64,000 bases of DNA from Agelas oroides (Eukaryota > Porifera > Demospongiae > Agelasida > Agelasidae): contig OX422185.1 in NCBI GenBank assembly GCA_949130485.1, forward strand, positions 7,975,127-8,039,126, in the 5' to 3' direction. This document shows, piece after piece, positions 1-10,728 of this stretch (the first letter of the stretch is position 1; each line of letters begins with the position of its first letter). Under the pieces are notes generated by a model. The model ran no database searches and was not told the origin of the DNA. It saw nothing but the letters and a program-made list of their open reading frames with translations. Made by a program: the position numbers and the translations under genes.

Positions 1-192
1 ATAACAGCACACGAACTTCGGAAAGCTGTCACTGAAAAGGGAGCCCTCCAGATGCCCCTTCAGAGTTCAGACCCACTGATGCTAGTCTCGTTCCCAGACT
101 ACACGGAGGAAGGTGGCTTGCCAAGCATCAAACTTGCAGTGTACATGCAGCATCCAGTTAAAGGAGTGTCAGCTGTGAACTATTATCAGTAA
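1..192 (+). CDS. Possible 3'-terminal coding exon, product not recognised
   Basis: Reading frame 1 is open from the first base of the window to a TAA at 190-192, giving 63 residues that end in VNYYQ. No domain is recognised. If real, it is the last exon of a + strand gene that starts outside the window. One caution is strong: bases 81-125 form one arm of an inverted repeat whose other arm is at 651-695, so more than half of this frame lies inside a repeat element. It could therefore be a transposon-derived C-terminus or a chance open frame. Confidence 0.25.
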   Translation: MTAHELRKAVTEKGALQMPLQSSDPLMLVSFPDYTEEGGLPSIKLAVYMQHPVKGVSAVNYYQ

Positions 193-695
193 ACAGAATT
201 CAACTGCTCTAAAATTTTATTGGTTGGTGAGCTTAGTGTTCTTGTAATTGAATGTTCAATGCTGCAATTCACATTATGCTCAGCCGCATGACCTGTAAGC
301 TCACCTGGTCACAGCCCTGCAGTCTCATGAGCCATAGGCTGGCTCGCAAGACAAGCCACTGTATCTTGGGAGGTGGTAAAGCCAGGAATGGAAATGGAAG
401 TACTCGCCACAGCCGTTAGTAAATTATGCAGCAGCATGTTACTGGAATCAGAGAGTATATACTAAGCTGACTGGCTAGTCTCATGCTGGCTCACTAGACT
501 GGACTGTATGTGCATGGTAAGGTGGGGATAGTGTACAGCAGATTGCAGCAATTAACGTTTGGTTACAAGAGCGCTAAGTTCACCAACTGGTGGCTTACAG
601 TTAACTGCTAACTGGACGTTGCAAGACCCTTTGGCTGCGTGCAATCCACAAACTGGTTGACTTGCCTCCCTGTGTAGTCTGGGACTGAGGCTAGC
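81..695. repeat. Fold-back (MITE-like) element with GCTAGTCTCGTTCCCAG end
   Basis: Bases 81-125 and 651-695 are imperfect inverted repeats: GCTAGTCTCGTTCCCAGACT on the left, with the reverse complement GCTAGCCTCAGTCCCAGACT on the right. The CTCGTTCCCAG core recurs in inverted pairs elsewhere (33045-33098, 42500-42550, 63669-63751), so this is one member of a dispersed non-autonomous TIR family. The interior has no convincing gene. No target duplication was identified. Confidence 0.5.
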
Positions 696-2540
696 TAAGC
701 TTCCTGTGTAGGGTAGGGCTACCTTTTTTGCCTATTCTCAAAGTGCTTTGGTACAAATTGATTGTAATTGCCTGCTCACAAATATGATGAACCACTACAT
801 GTAATTGGGTACAACCAACTTGCAAAGCTATCATCATATGCTCAGATGATGAGGCTAGTTGTTTTTACACTGGCTTTCTAAGGCTTGCGCTGGCTAAGTA
901 ATATAAATAAATAAATAGTAATATAGCAAAGGATGGGCAACGCAGACTTCTACAAATATTTACCTGGGCGCCAGCACACTGGCTGGGAGCTTGTGTGCTG
1001 CTGACAAACGATGGTAGCAGAGTCCAGGGGGGCCCGCAACCTGGTACGATGCGGCACTATGAAAGCACAAGTGCGACGATGCTGGCACTGTGCCCATGCG
1101 CGCATGTGTGGCGTAGACCATTTCCGTTTCTATTTCCATTTCCATCTCCATCGTTCCTGGTTGGATCTGGCAGTTAGTAACCACTGAGGAAGGTCACACC
1201 TGTTTGTATCAAAGAGCATGCAATAACAACCCTGATCTGGCAGATATAGTATAGTTGTAGTAACTCCTCCTGTGGGTTGTCAGTTGTAAGGTAAAATTTG
1301 GACTCAGGTTGCTTATGCAATTAGCCTCTAGTACCAAAATAAACTTCTCATAACCACAGTCTCCTCAGTTTGTCTGCAAGCACGGTAACCATTCTTTCTT
1401 TACATTGATATATAATTATATATATACCATATTTATTCGCATAAAATGCATGCAAATTAAATAATTTGAGTGGGAATGCATTAAGTCAGATCCAACCATA
1501 AATTCCAGGAATTGAATTTCTTGTGTTAGATTAGATCGTGGGTTGCAATGGATTCACGAAAAAAATTTTGGTCGAACAGAAATGCTAAGAGTGTCTGGCC
1601 TTCGGTTCTCCAGAAGTGAGGTTCTTGGTAGACAGTAGCAGCTGCAGCAACAAAAAGTCTTACAACTGCCAAAGTAGAACATTTATGGGATAACTCTTTT
1701 TCCTGGAAGTTGTTCTTGAACAGCTTCGGTGCCACAAAAGAAACTGACTGGGACAACTGAGAGGCTTCATTCCTGGTATTGCACTAAATTGGATCATCCC
1801 AAAATTAATTAGTGGCACTTGAGCTAAGTTGGATCCACCCACGAATTCCCAGAATTGAGCTAGATTGGATCATGCCTTTCATTTGAATGAATACTGTAGG
1901 CCATATAATCCTGCAGAGCAAAAAAAAACTGGGAATGAGGCATATTACAGTCGATTGAATGATAACAATGATTATAATCCAGCAGAGTGTTAAATGAGTA
2001 CTGCTCTAGTTCAGATACTTTTCTCACTACATGGTCTCTGTTGAGATCATTTTTGAACAAATGTACTACAACGTTTAGACATTATGCTGCAGTAGTGAAC
2101 AGAAGTTACTGCAAATGCAGCTGTGGCTATTATTGAACATCTTTGAAGTCCACCACACAAAAAAATCTACCAATCTAGGATATTCCAGGTACATGGTCAC
2201 TGAAGGATTCAATCAGTTTGTCTTTCATTTGCAAAGGAGATGTGAAGGTGTCAGTGACACCATGCCATGCAAGTGTTTTTGCACAGTACAAGTGTACCTT
2301 GGAGGTAGCTCAAGAATTCTACCCAAGATTGGTACCTGTCAAGCATGAAACATTGAACAAGTGAAAATTGCAGCTGTGACTAGCTATGCACACACAGCAT
2401 GTGGTAATCAGACTATATGTACAGTTTTAGTGATGTCAGAATGACATATTCACATACTTGTACATTTAATCTAATCTTTAATTGCCCCACCCTAGGGGAG
2501 AATTTTGCCCATCTCTCTCACCAGTTAGCCAGAGAACAGG
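696..2540. other. Non-coding stretch with a degenerate repeat
   Basis: No convincing gene. 1121-1152 is a pyrimidine-rich run of near-hexamer TTTCCA repeats. 1484-1543 and 1825-1874 are imperfect direct copies around the motif GATCCA..CCCAGAATTGA, beside an AT-rich end at 1425-1470 that resembles a DNA-transposon terminus. Short open frames here look like chance. Confidence 0.4.
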
Positions 2541-2550
2541 AAGGTGAAGC

Positions 2551-2937
2551 ATACCACTGATAGGTGCATACTATTGATGCGTGCATATTAAAACAGTACT
2601 GACAAAGTGGGCATCTATTAGATTCAGCTAACCCCAACGGTTCTCGTGTTTGATAACTATAGATGGTGGTCAGTCGTATGATTATTCCTGGACACACGCC
2701 ATCGATAACATACTTGAGTACGATCCATAATGCGCCTATCAATGGTATGCCCCACCTCCCTGTCCTGGGGGCTAGGTGGGGGAAGTGTGGGGATTTGCCA
2801 CACTTCCTGTTGCAAAGGCCACACCTCTGGGGCCACAACAGCATGTCAATTCCATTACCAACCCCCACTCCCCACCTGGGGTGAAGTGTTTCAAATTTCT
2901 GACCGGGGGATGAGGCATACCATTGATAGGCACATAA
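2551..2937. repeat. Inverted-repeat element with CATACCATTGATAGG motif
   Basis: The motif CATACCAYTGATAGGYRCATA occurs at about 2550-2570 (+), 2731-2750 (-) and 2915-2935 (+). The last two form an inverted pair, flanking a CCCC/GGGG-rich interior that is itself partly complementary. This fits a small fold-back element plus an adjacent partial copy. The long minus-strand open frame across it (2518-3024) is probably a by-product of the repeat. Confidence 0.45.
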
Positions 2938-3634
2938 GAGCATTAGCTGTGTTGGCAATAGGTACGGTTGAGCCATAGGGTGTGCATACACTGGATACTG
3001 TGCCATGAGTATTCTGCATACCAAATTGCCTCTCTTGGCCGCTGCTTGATGGTGGCGATGGCTCCATAGCTAGCGTAAACCGTGACAGCTACCTTTGTCT
3101 CAGTTACCAGAACTTATTCAAAGAATCACTGCAAGTGCACTAGGATGTTTTAGCACAGGAGAATTGGAAATACTGATCATACAAGGTATCAATAACTTCA
3201 AAAAGACTTCTAGAAAATGAAACTCAGTGGATAATGGGTTAATTACATCATGCATCGCTATTATGACATTTTTTTTAATATGTCATGACTAGCAGCACAA
3301 GCAGATTCCAACTGTAGAAGCTATCACTTGTTGTTATAGCTTATGTAAGTTACTCTAGTTTGAATGATTGCCTGTAACTGCCCCTATGTGATATGGTGTG
3401 ATAGTTTGCTGTATACTGTCATTACATTGAAGGATGCATACAATCCACAAATGAGTGTAGTGGCATTTTGCTTTCATATTTTGACCAGTCTGTGTCAAAC
3501 TAGTAGCGTCCCACCATTCCTTCCTGCAGCTTTTTCTGACATCCCTGGTATCTCACAAGTTGTTTCTACTCTACCACAAGTGCAACTAAAACACAACTAG
3601 TGCATGGTACTTCAATTCCTGTTCCCCAACCCAG

Positions 3635-3695
3635 TCACAGTGTGGACCTCTGATAAACATGTCTGATGTCTCAGAAGTTGATTCCACTCCACTAG
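3635..3695 (+). CDS. Possible linker exon, Ser/Asp-rich, of the Death-subtilase gene
   Basis: An AG at 3633-3634 (alternatively 3639-3640) precedes an open stretch that ends at a good donor, G|GTATGT, at 3696. It encodes a short peptide ending in SEVDSTPL, nearly the same as the end of the exon at 8652-8708. Two further degenerate look-alikes lie at about 3530-3570 and 3755-3785, so the linker exon seems to have been duplicated locally. The entry phase differs from the other exons of the gene (0 rather than 1), so this copy may be a relic or spliced differently. Confidence 0.25.
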
Positions 3696-4257
3696 GTATG
3701 TAGCTTCTTGATAAATAAGTAGTGCTCTCCACTTTCTACTCTCCCGACTCAATTTCAGTGGCCCCCTGATAATCATATCTAGGATTAGTGTTGATCCCAG
3801 AATGTAGAAAGTCCTTTCTTGGTCTTGCTGACTGTAGTCATCTAATCACAAGGCAGAACACCAAATGTTATCAGAAAAGTGTGGTCTAAAGCTAGCCTTA
3901 CTGACTACCTTTGTCACTGTCCAGCCTTTGATTGTTTACAGTGTGCAAAAACTGAGAGGATGGCCTGAGATATCTTATATGTACATGTAGGTAAACAGAA
4001 GGAAGGAGGGAATAAATCAGGGTTGTAGTAACTGAATTCTGGCATGGTTTTATTGATCACAATTACTTGTGCCTGAATCATCAATTGATATACCCATTAC
4101 AATCACCAAGGTTGCTCACGAGTAATGGTTACAATTACAGAAAAATGACAAAATTACAAATTACATCGTTAAATTACAGGTCGAACTAGTCATTTGTTTA
4201 ATGCAAATGTGCTGACAAAGCATGCTCTTTCCACATGTCTTGAACAGCAGTGGTGTA

Positions 4258-4352
4258 GGAACCGTAGCGGCCGTAGCGGCTTTGGCCGCTACACATTTTA
4301 GGCCGTAAATTAATATTCATAACGTAGCCTCGTTCTCTGGGAGCGAGGCTAT
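4258..4352. repeat. GC-rich hairpins
   Basis: 4258-4308 contains inverted GTAGCGGC/GCCGCTAC units. 4324-4350 is a short hairpin, TAGCCTCGTTC against GAGCGAGGCTA with one mismatch, of the TAGCCTCGTTC terminal-repeat type seen elsewhere in the window. These look like transposon ends or excision products. No gene is seen here. Confidence 0.4.
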
Positions 4353-4826
4353 AAGGTCGAGCATGCCTCTTCGTTGCATCAGTGTCATATGCAGTTACAT
4401 GCGTACATTTCCGATTATAAGGTGATCGAAATCTTGGCAGTGAGATGGCTCGGCACGAAGCTAATGCAGATTTTTCAAAGAGACTACTACAAGCGACGAA
4501 AGCTAGCCTGGCGGTGGTCTGCTTGGAACGACGACGAAGTCAATAATCTGTTTTCCACATAAATTGAATATTGTACTGGAGGGTTGGTAAGGTCTGTGAA
4601 CGAGGCTAGAATATTATACACCGTTGGAAAAAAGGGCTTTATTTTGCAGTCTAAAGGTGCACACTTTGAAAAATTTCGCCGCCGCGCTACGCGCGGCGAA
4701 ATTCCTTTCCCTTTTCTAGCGGCACTTCGCGCGGCTCAGCATGGCCTCTACACTTCAAATTTGCTTCCTACGCCTATGAACAGCACTTGGTCAGCTGAGT
4801 GTGCTGAGTTTACCAGTATTGTAATT

Positions 4827-5254
4827 AACCCTCGGCGCGCATGCGCAGCGAGGGTTACGGTACTTGGTCTGTGTGTCTGTCTGTCTGTGTGTCTGTGTGT
4901 CTGTTACTCAACATCTCACTTTTCACGTGATTATTCATGCCACAAACAATACTAACCTTCTCAGCAGCGGATGAAGGTCGAAAATTTTAAGCGATTTTCT
5001 CTGAAAATGCTTCGTTGCGAAGCTAGAGCGTTACCTGTTGGTACGGCTATATGATAAGTCGGCCATTTTTTACTCCGCGGAAAACGCGCATGCGTATAAA
5101 TCTGGACCACGTGGCTAACGGCCATTTTGTTCTTGGGAGAGACGTTCTTTGCAAATTCGATTATTGGCCATTGGCAGTATCGCTCCAACAAAGGTATACC
5201 CGCTGCCCTTTACTGATCAGGTTTCATCCAACTGGCACTGCTGCGCCGAGGGTT
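4827..5254. repeat. MITE with AACCCTCGGCGC ends and TGTC microsatellite
   Basis: AACCCTCGGCGC at 4827-4838 is matched by its inverted copy GCGCCGAGGGTT at 5243-5254. Just inside the left end, 4868-4905 is a (TGTC/TGTG)n run. The 428-bp length and short terminal repeats fit a MITE in an intron of the Death-subtilase gene. No coding content is credible. Confidence 0.5.
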
Positions 5255-6910
5255 TGGCACTTCAGTGCCTTTCATTGAACTTGTAATTGGTATTTTACTA
5301 TCCCCTGCAAACAATTACATGCCTTTTGTTCAGCATTACAAATTACATCAGTTGTTGTGAAGTGAAATTACAATTACAAATTACTGTGTTTGAAAACCCT
5401 GTAATCATTACGTAGTCATTACATTTGGTTTTTCAAGTACTACAACCCTGGAATAAATGAGAGATACACATTTGTATGGGTGTGTTTTTTATCCTGAACA
5501 ACAATTGGCACATCCTTTTGCTTCACAGATGTTTAGGACACTAGTGCTTGGATAGATGCATGTAGTGTAGTAAATTCAAGTTCATTTTTGACTAACCACT
5601 CAGCTGTTTAATGTAATTATGCATGTTGCTCTGCCCGTCCTGTTGCACACTCTGTTAAGTGTGCTCCTATAATTATCTACTTAACTCTTTACATGCGGAA
5701 ATTGTTTGTACGTCAGCATTTATTAACGTGGAAATTAATGTTAACAGTCTGAGGGTCAAAGTGTCAAGTGTTGGCTAACAAACCCAGGGCGTTGCCAGTG
5801 AGCTGATTTGCACAGATAGCGTGTAACTAGGTAACTAGGCTGGACTAGTTTATCTAAGTGGCTGATCAGTGCTAGGTAAGCTTTTTGCACTTGTTTGAAC
5901 CCATTATCTGCGTCTATACATCTTAGCTTACCAGTAATTCGAAACGGTGCCGATTTTCTCACTTGTTACTTACAGCCACGACCCATTCAGCCTATTTTCG
6001 AGTTATTTGCAGGTAGTACTTCAGTCTTGTGTGAAGTCTGGAGGCCATTTGCTCTTCGCATTCAAGGGAAAGTTTCGTGTTCACTAATCCTTGCCAAAAT
6101 CCACCGTCGCTCACGAAGTTGTTCCGCCCCTTCTTGCCCTTCGCTGATAATGATGTAAGTGGAAGGGTGTGGCCTAGACTTATTACTACTCAATAGGCAG
6201 GGATTTACCCTAAAGCCTCGTTAGGCTTTGCTACAGTGACCCCCGTGCATATATATACGCACTTCGCGTAGGCTGAATGAATCACGTATGCATATAAATC
6301 TGCACTTCACGTGCAAGAGTTAAGCACCTACAAGATAGCATTGTTTAAGATCGCATGATGATGTCATTCTTCTTGCGAAGGGAAGAGGAAGAGCATGTAG
6401 CTGCCAAAAATTCGAAATGGGTAGAATCTCCCTATATATACTAAAATTACAACACACCTTCTCACAAGTTTGCAGTTCCACGACCTATCGCTTCACAATG
6501 CACTGCCTCGTAGTCAACAAGATATGTGAACTGCAAACTTACCTGGCAAGTTCTAGTTACACAGGAATGGTTTTCGGCCCTTCCTGACACGACAAACTTT
6601 GTTTTACGTTACTATCTATGCCTGACAGTGGAAGAGGGCTGCGTAGCCTTTTGGTCAAACTCTTGAGTTTCTCTTTGGGTAACGTGGTTCTTATCCAGTT
6701 GATAAGCCTCCAACTCGGCTGTTTTGCTGCTACTTTTACTCATGCTTTCACCCTCACACTAGCTACAACTCAATCGGATGTGCTGTTTGTAGTACATGCA
6801 GGAGATTCTGCTTTCATCACGGCCAGAATAGGAAGTTGCACAATGTTCCTCTTCCCTCCACAATAAGAATGATGTCATCATGCACTCTTGCATTGTTCTG
6901 TTCACTCCAG
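5255..6910. other. Intron sequence, no gene seen
   Basis: Presumed intron before the first recognisable Death-domain exon. Open frames at 5756-6158 and 6618-6866 show no recognised domain and no matching phase-1 splice signals. 6470-6540 has a short inverted pair (CAAGTTTGCAGTTC / GAACTGCAAACTT... type) suggesting another small fold-back element. Confidence 0.35.
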
Positions 6911-7204
6911 GTGTTGATGATCTCTTTGATGTACAAAGTGAGCTCATAGCAGTCTCTGCAGAATGGAAGAGCATTGGTATTGCTCTGGGACTGAATCCTA
7001 ATGTACTGTCTGGCATTCAGACTGACAACAATGACCATACTACTTGCCTGCTATCTGTGGTGACAGAGTGGCTGAAGAGGAATTACGATGTGAAGAAATT
7101 TGGTGAACCAACTTGGCGGTGGTTAGTAAAGACAGTGAGTGACCCTGCAGGTGGAAAGAACAAGGCACATGCAAGAAAAGTGGCCATGAGGCACAGATCT
7201 GGAG
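6911..7204 (+). CDS. Death-domain exon 1 of a Death-Death-subtilase gene
   Basis: This internal exon is 294 nt, in phase 1 at both ends, between an acceptor (CACTCCAG) and a donor (G|GTATGT at 7205). Its 98 residues form a Death-superfamily six-helix fold. Recognisable features are an N-terminal LFDVQSELI stretch, WKSIGIALGL (helix 2, with the usual buried Trp), a middle LSGIQ, LLSVVTEWL (helix 4 to 5) and the C-terminal GEPTWRWLVKTV. Death domains mediate homotypic assembly of signalling complexes in apoptosis and innate immunity. It is about half identical to the second Death exon at 9064, pointing to exon duplication. The start of the gene was not found; it must lie upstream. Confidence 0.8.
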
Positions 7205-7934
7205 GTATGTCTAGTAGGCACATTGCGGAATATTATTGCATGCAAGGTACATATTTTTGCATTTGAATGTGAACACATGAAAATTTGTACTGGAAAAATG
7301 TGATACCATTGGCTTGATTATGGTGTGCACATATGCAGGTATTTTGACTTTCAATTTAGCTGCTGATACTATTCTAGGCATAGTTTGGAGAATGAACAAC
7401 TGAAGGTTATAACAGTACTGCCTCTATGCAAAGATGTGATGGTTTGCTACTGTACAGTGGATGTTCTTTATATGTGCATTCCAGGGTATGCATGTCAGGC
7501 ATTGGCATTTTGCTTGCACACTTTTGTGTAGCTATACTAGACCAGTAACTAGTAGGCTTCAGCATAATATGCTGACATTAGTTTGAGACATTGCTGTTTG
7601 GCATCAAGCATAGAGCAAGGATTTGTGATCAGTGTAGTATTATGTGAACCACATGGATCCAGTGCACCTACACACTATGGAATCAACGTATAATTGTGTA
7701 AGTGGTAGTGTTGTTGAATCTGCTGATCATAGTTTGAACAATTGTGAGTGATCGTTTGCAGGGAAGCAACTAAATTGCTACTAAGTAACCTTCAAGTGCC
7801 CAAGTGATCTGAAAATGATTCATCTCAAATGCTGTGCAAGCAATCATTGATTTGTTTGACTATAAATGCACAGTGAAGACATAATGAGATACTTTCAAAA
7901 GCATCTAATTAGACAGTTCCACAAGCAGGAAAGT

Positions 7935-8600
7935 TAACCCTTTTACCCCGACGCGCATGCGCAGAAATCGATCGCATGGTTACGAGAGAAGCTAATAAAA
8001 ATGGCGATTTTGTGTAGTGTTGATTCATTGCGTTATATCTTATAAAATAGCTGAGTTCAGGCAATGATAGTTAGGCTTAGCTTAGTTAAAAACAAACCTG
8101 CTTTACTCAGAACGTAATCAGAAGACCTGCATGTAGTGAAGTCCAAAGAAGCTGCAATGGTGGAAACGTGGGTACCCGCTGTGTACCTGAAAATGACCGA
8201 TAATACACGGCAAAAGTCGGCAGACAGTGTCAGCGAAGTTACGTTTCAACTGTCGCTGACACGATTAGATAGTATATAGACGATAGAACAAGTAGCGTGT
8301 GGATATAAGCTGTACTGTGGCCAACTACAATCAGCAGGCAAACTTCGAATGCGATTTTGAGCTGAAGTCCCTATAGGACACCACAGCTAATTATTATGCT
8401 TCGATTGACTTCCTGTTACTTGTAGTAACTAACTCCAAGTCCAAAAAGGCGCAGCGATCACGATAAGTAGCGGAAGCGATGTGCGGGCGCATTTTGGCCG
8501 CTATCAGGTGTAATGGACAAGAAATTTCACGGGCGCATTTGTCCACTATCGGGTGTAATGGAAATTTAAGGAGTGTAATAATTATGAATTAGCCTGGTAG
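7935..8600. repeat. Dispersed repeat, inverted relative to 39398-40110
   Basis: This intronic block shares long stretches with the reverse complement of 39398-40110, for example AGGCTTAGCTTAGTTAAAAA here against the TTTTGATTAAGCTAAGCCT region there. Part of the family reappears at 60420-60640. Ends include ACCCTTTTACCCC and a CGCATGCGC motif. No coding capacity is seen, so it is probably a non-autonomous DNA element. Confidence 0.55.
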
Positions 8601-8651
8601 ATATCCGTACATTTTTTTGTCGCCATCCATAACCAAATCTTCTTCCCCTAG

Positions 8652-8708
8652 CTCTGCAGATCTCTGCTGATGTGACTCAGTTCTCAGGAGTTGATTCTAC
8701 TCCATTAG
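8652..8708 (+). CDS. Short linker exon between the two Death domains
   Basis: A 57-nt open segment between an acceptor (CCCCTAG at 8645-8651) and a GT at 8709, in phase 1 at both ends. It encodes about 19 residues rich in Ser, Asp and Thr (QISADVTQFSGVDSTPL). It joins in frame to the Death exons on either side, and its end resembles the candidate exon at 3635-3695. The donor (G|GTCTGG) is weak, so the exon may be skipped or alternative. It is short and depends on phase logic plus the duplicate, hence the moderate confidence. Confidence 0.4.
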
Positions 8709-9063
8709 GTCTGGAACTAATATACTTAGTGTTGACCTTTTAAACTTTTCGCAGTTTTGCTGACTTAGCATTTAGAAACTACTCATGTTACATGAAGATC
8801 GAAAATACTTAGTCCAGAGGAAGTACAGTCTGGAGCTCACACTAGTTCTGGGTGTGCTTGTAAACATTGCCCAGCAGATCTACTGACATCACTATGACAT
8901 TGGTATTCTCTCTTACGGTGGTAGTCATGCATCACGTTCTGTCTCATGCCAATTAAGTAGCCCCATTCATAATTATGGTAATCACATATGCATCATTCTT
9001 GCTTGCTTAGCTGGTTATGCATTCTGCAAGTACCCACATTGTTCTGTTTTTCTGGTCACTCAG

Positions 9064-9360
9064 GCATTGGTAACCTCACTGATGTAAATAGTGAGCTCAC
9101 ACCAGTTGCCGCAAAATGGAAGAGCATTGGTACTGCTCTACGACTGAGACCTGATGTCCTTGAGAGCATTCAATCTGCGAATAAAGGTAACCCTTCTGCA
9201 TGCCTGGAGTCAGTGGTGACAAACTGGCTGAATGAGAACTACAATCTGGAGAAGTTTGGTGAGCCAACTTGGCAGTGGCTGGTTAAGGCAGTGAGCTACC
9301 CTGCAGGTGGAGCACACATGGCACTTGCAGACACAATAGCCAAGAGTCACAAGGCTGGAG
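9064..9360 (+). CDS. Death-domain exon 2 of the Death-Death-subtilase gene
   Basis: A 297-nt phase-1/phase-1 exon bounded by GGTCACTCAG and the strong donor G|GTAAGT at 9361. It encodes 99 residues with the same layout as the first Death exon: LTDVNSELTPVAAKW, WKSIGTALRL, LESIQ, CLESVVTNWL and GEPTWQWLVKAV. The two copies share symmetric phases and equivalent borders. They could be inserted or duplicated without disturbing the frame. As a tandem Death module it would be expected to form homotypic or heterotypic filaments or oligomers that bring the C-terminal protease domains together; this is inference from the family. Confidence 0.82.
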
Positions 9361-9550
9361 GTAAGTCTAGGTACATATGTACCATACAGTGGAATGTTTT
9401 TGCAAGCTAAACAATATTTGCATTCAAATACAGAGAAGATATGTTCACATACCAAAACTATCATTAACTGTCAACGCTGTTTCAAATTCTGGGGTTGTGG
9501 TTACACGTAAGAAAAAATTGTATATTATTCTTACATTTTAATAATCATCC

Positions 9551-10013
9551 TTAACCGATTATACGCGTAGTAAGCATGAGAAACCTTGTAGGTCATTGAT
9601 CGACTTGATTGTGCAAGTGACTTATTGGCCATGTTTTCTTCTCAACGCCTATAAAGAGAGACACAATGCTAGCTACAGAGGTACAGCGGACCTCAGGCTT
9701 CATACCTATCAAGACAGTTCTGAGGCTACATCTCGCTGTCAACGAGAAAAGCCAAAGATGGTACACACAGAAAGCGACAAACAAGCGCTTCGCAAAAAGC
9801 AGCTGCTGTGTACTTCACAAACACTTACCTAGGTACAAATTAAGCGATAGAAAGCTTTTAAACCCCTTTTTTAACTCTGGAAAACTATTTTCAACTTCTC
9901 TGGTGCTTATATTTTCAGATAAAAGCTTTTATAATTGTTGACCTCACGTGGCATTAAAAATTCTGCGTTGGGGGTTAATTAAATTCCAATAAACTTGCCG
10001 TATAATCGGTTAA
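9551..10013. mobile_element. piggyBac-like MITE flanked by TTAA
   Basis: TTAA at 9551-9554 is followed by CCGATTATACG. The other end reads CGTATAATCGG then TTAA at 10010-10013. Terminal repeats starting with CC, inside duplicated TTAA target sites, are the piggyBac signature. The 455-bp interior has open frames on both strands but no transposase motif, so this is a non-autonomous copy in an intron. Confidence 0.65.
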
Positions 10014-10467
10014 ACCCTATAGTGCACTTTTGGTTACATCATGCTGTGGAGTGCACAGAAAAGATAGCGGGTTCTGCATGAGCAGAAAGGGTGGGGCAGG
10101 GGGAGGTGGGTGGGGTCACCCACAGAGTGACACGCTATTGTGGCAGCCTGTAGAAATGGCTTGGTTGGGTCTGGGTGGGCCATATATCACGTTGGTTGCA
10201 CAAATGTGGTTGGAAAATGCTACTCTCACCTTCATTTCTGGCAGTGAAGGCAGTTTGAGCTCAGAACAGATGTTTGCTGGCTGAGAATGCTGACTATTGC
10301 GAGTCCAATGGGTGGGCATGGTTAAAGTCGAGAGTGTGTGTATTACATCTGCAAGTGGAGTTAGGTTAAGTTTTGAAGTCAGGGCTTGGACAGGAATGAA
10401 AATATAGTACATTGATGGCGTGTACTAAGAGTAATCTTGAATGAAAAATAAAAATTAAGGAATGACA

Positions 10468-10728
10468 TGTGGCAGTCCTGTGTAGAAATCGAAGGTTATT
10501 CTGTCGCGTATTTTGATCATATCGTTGCCTTCGAAGCGCCATATCACTGAACTTCCGTTAAGAGCAGGGCTAATATGTGCTTCGTAGATTCATGAGATAT
10601 TCATACATCTACGAAGTGCGTATCAGCCCCACCCTTAATGGAAGTTCAGTGATACGGCGCTTCAAACACAGCAATGCGATCGAAATATGCAACAGAATAA
10701 CCGTCTATTTCTACACGAGACTGCCACA
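10468..10728. mobile_element. Palindromic MITE, TGTGGCAGTCC family, copy 1
   Basis: A 261-bp near-perfect fold-back. TGTGGCAGTCC at the left is mirrored by GACTGCCACA at the right, and the arms stay complementary nearly to the centre (CCGTTAAGAGCAGGGCT / AGCCCCACCCTTAATGG). Copies 2 and 3 are at 16293-16532 and 23295-23536. All three are in presumed introns of the same gene. Confidence 0.7.

Noticed and set aside
2518-3024. 168-residue minus-strand ORF
   Set aside because: Falls within an inverted-repeat element with mirrored open frames. No domain recognised.
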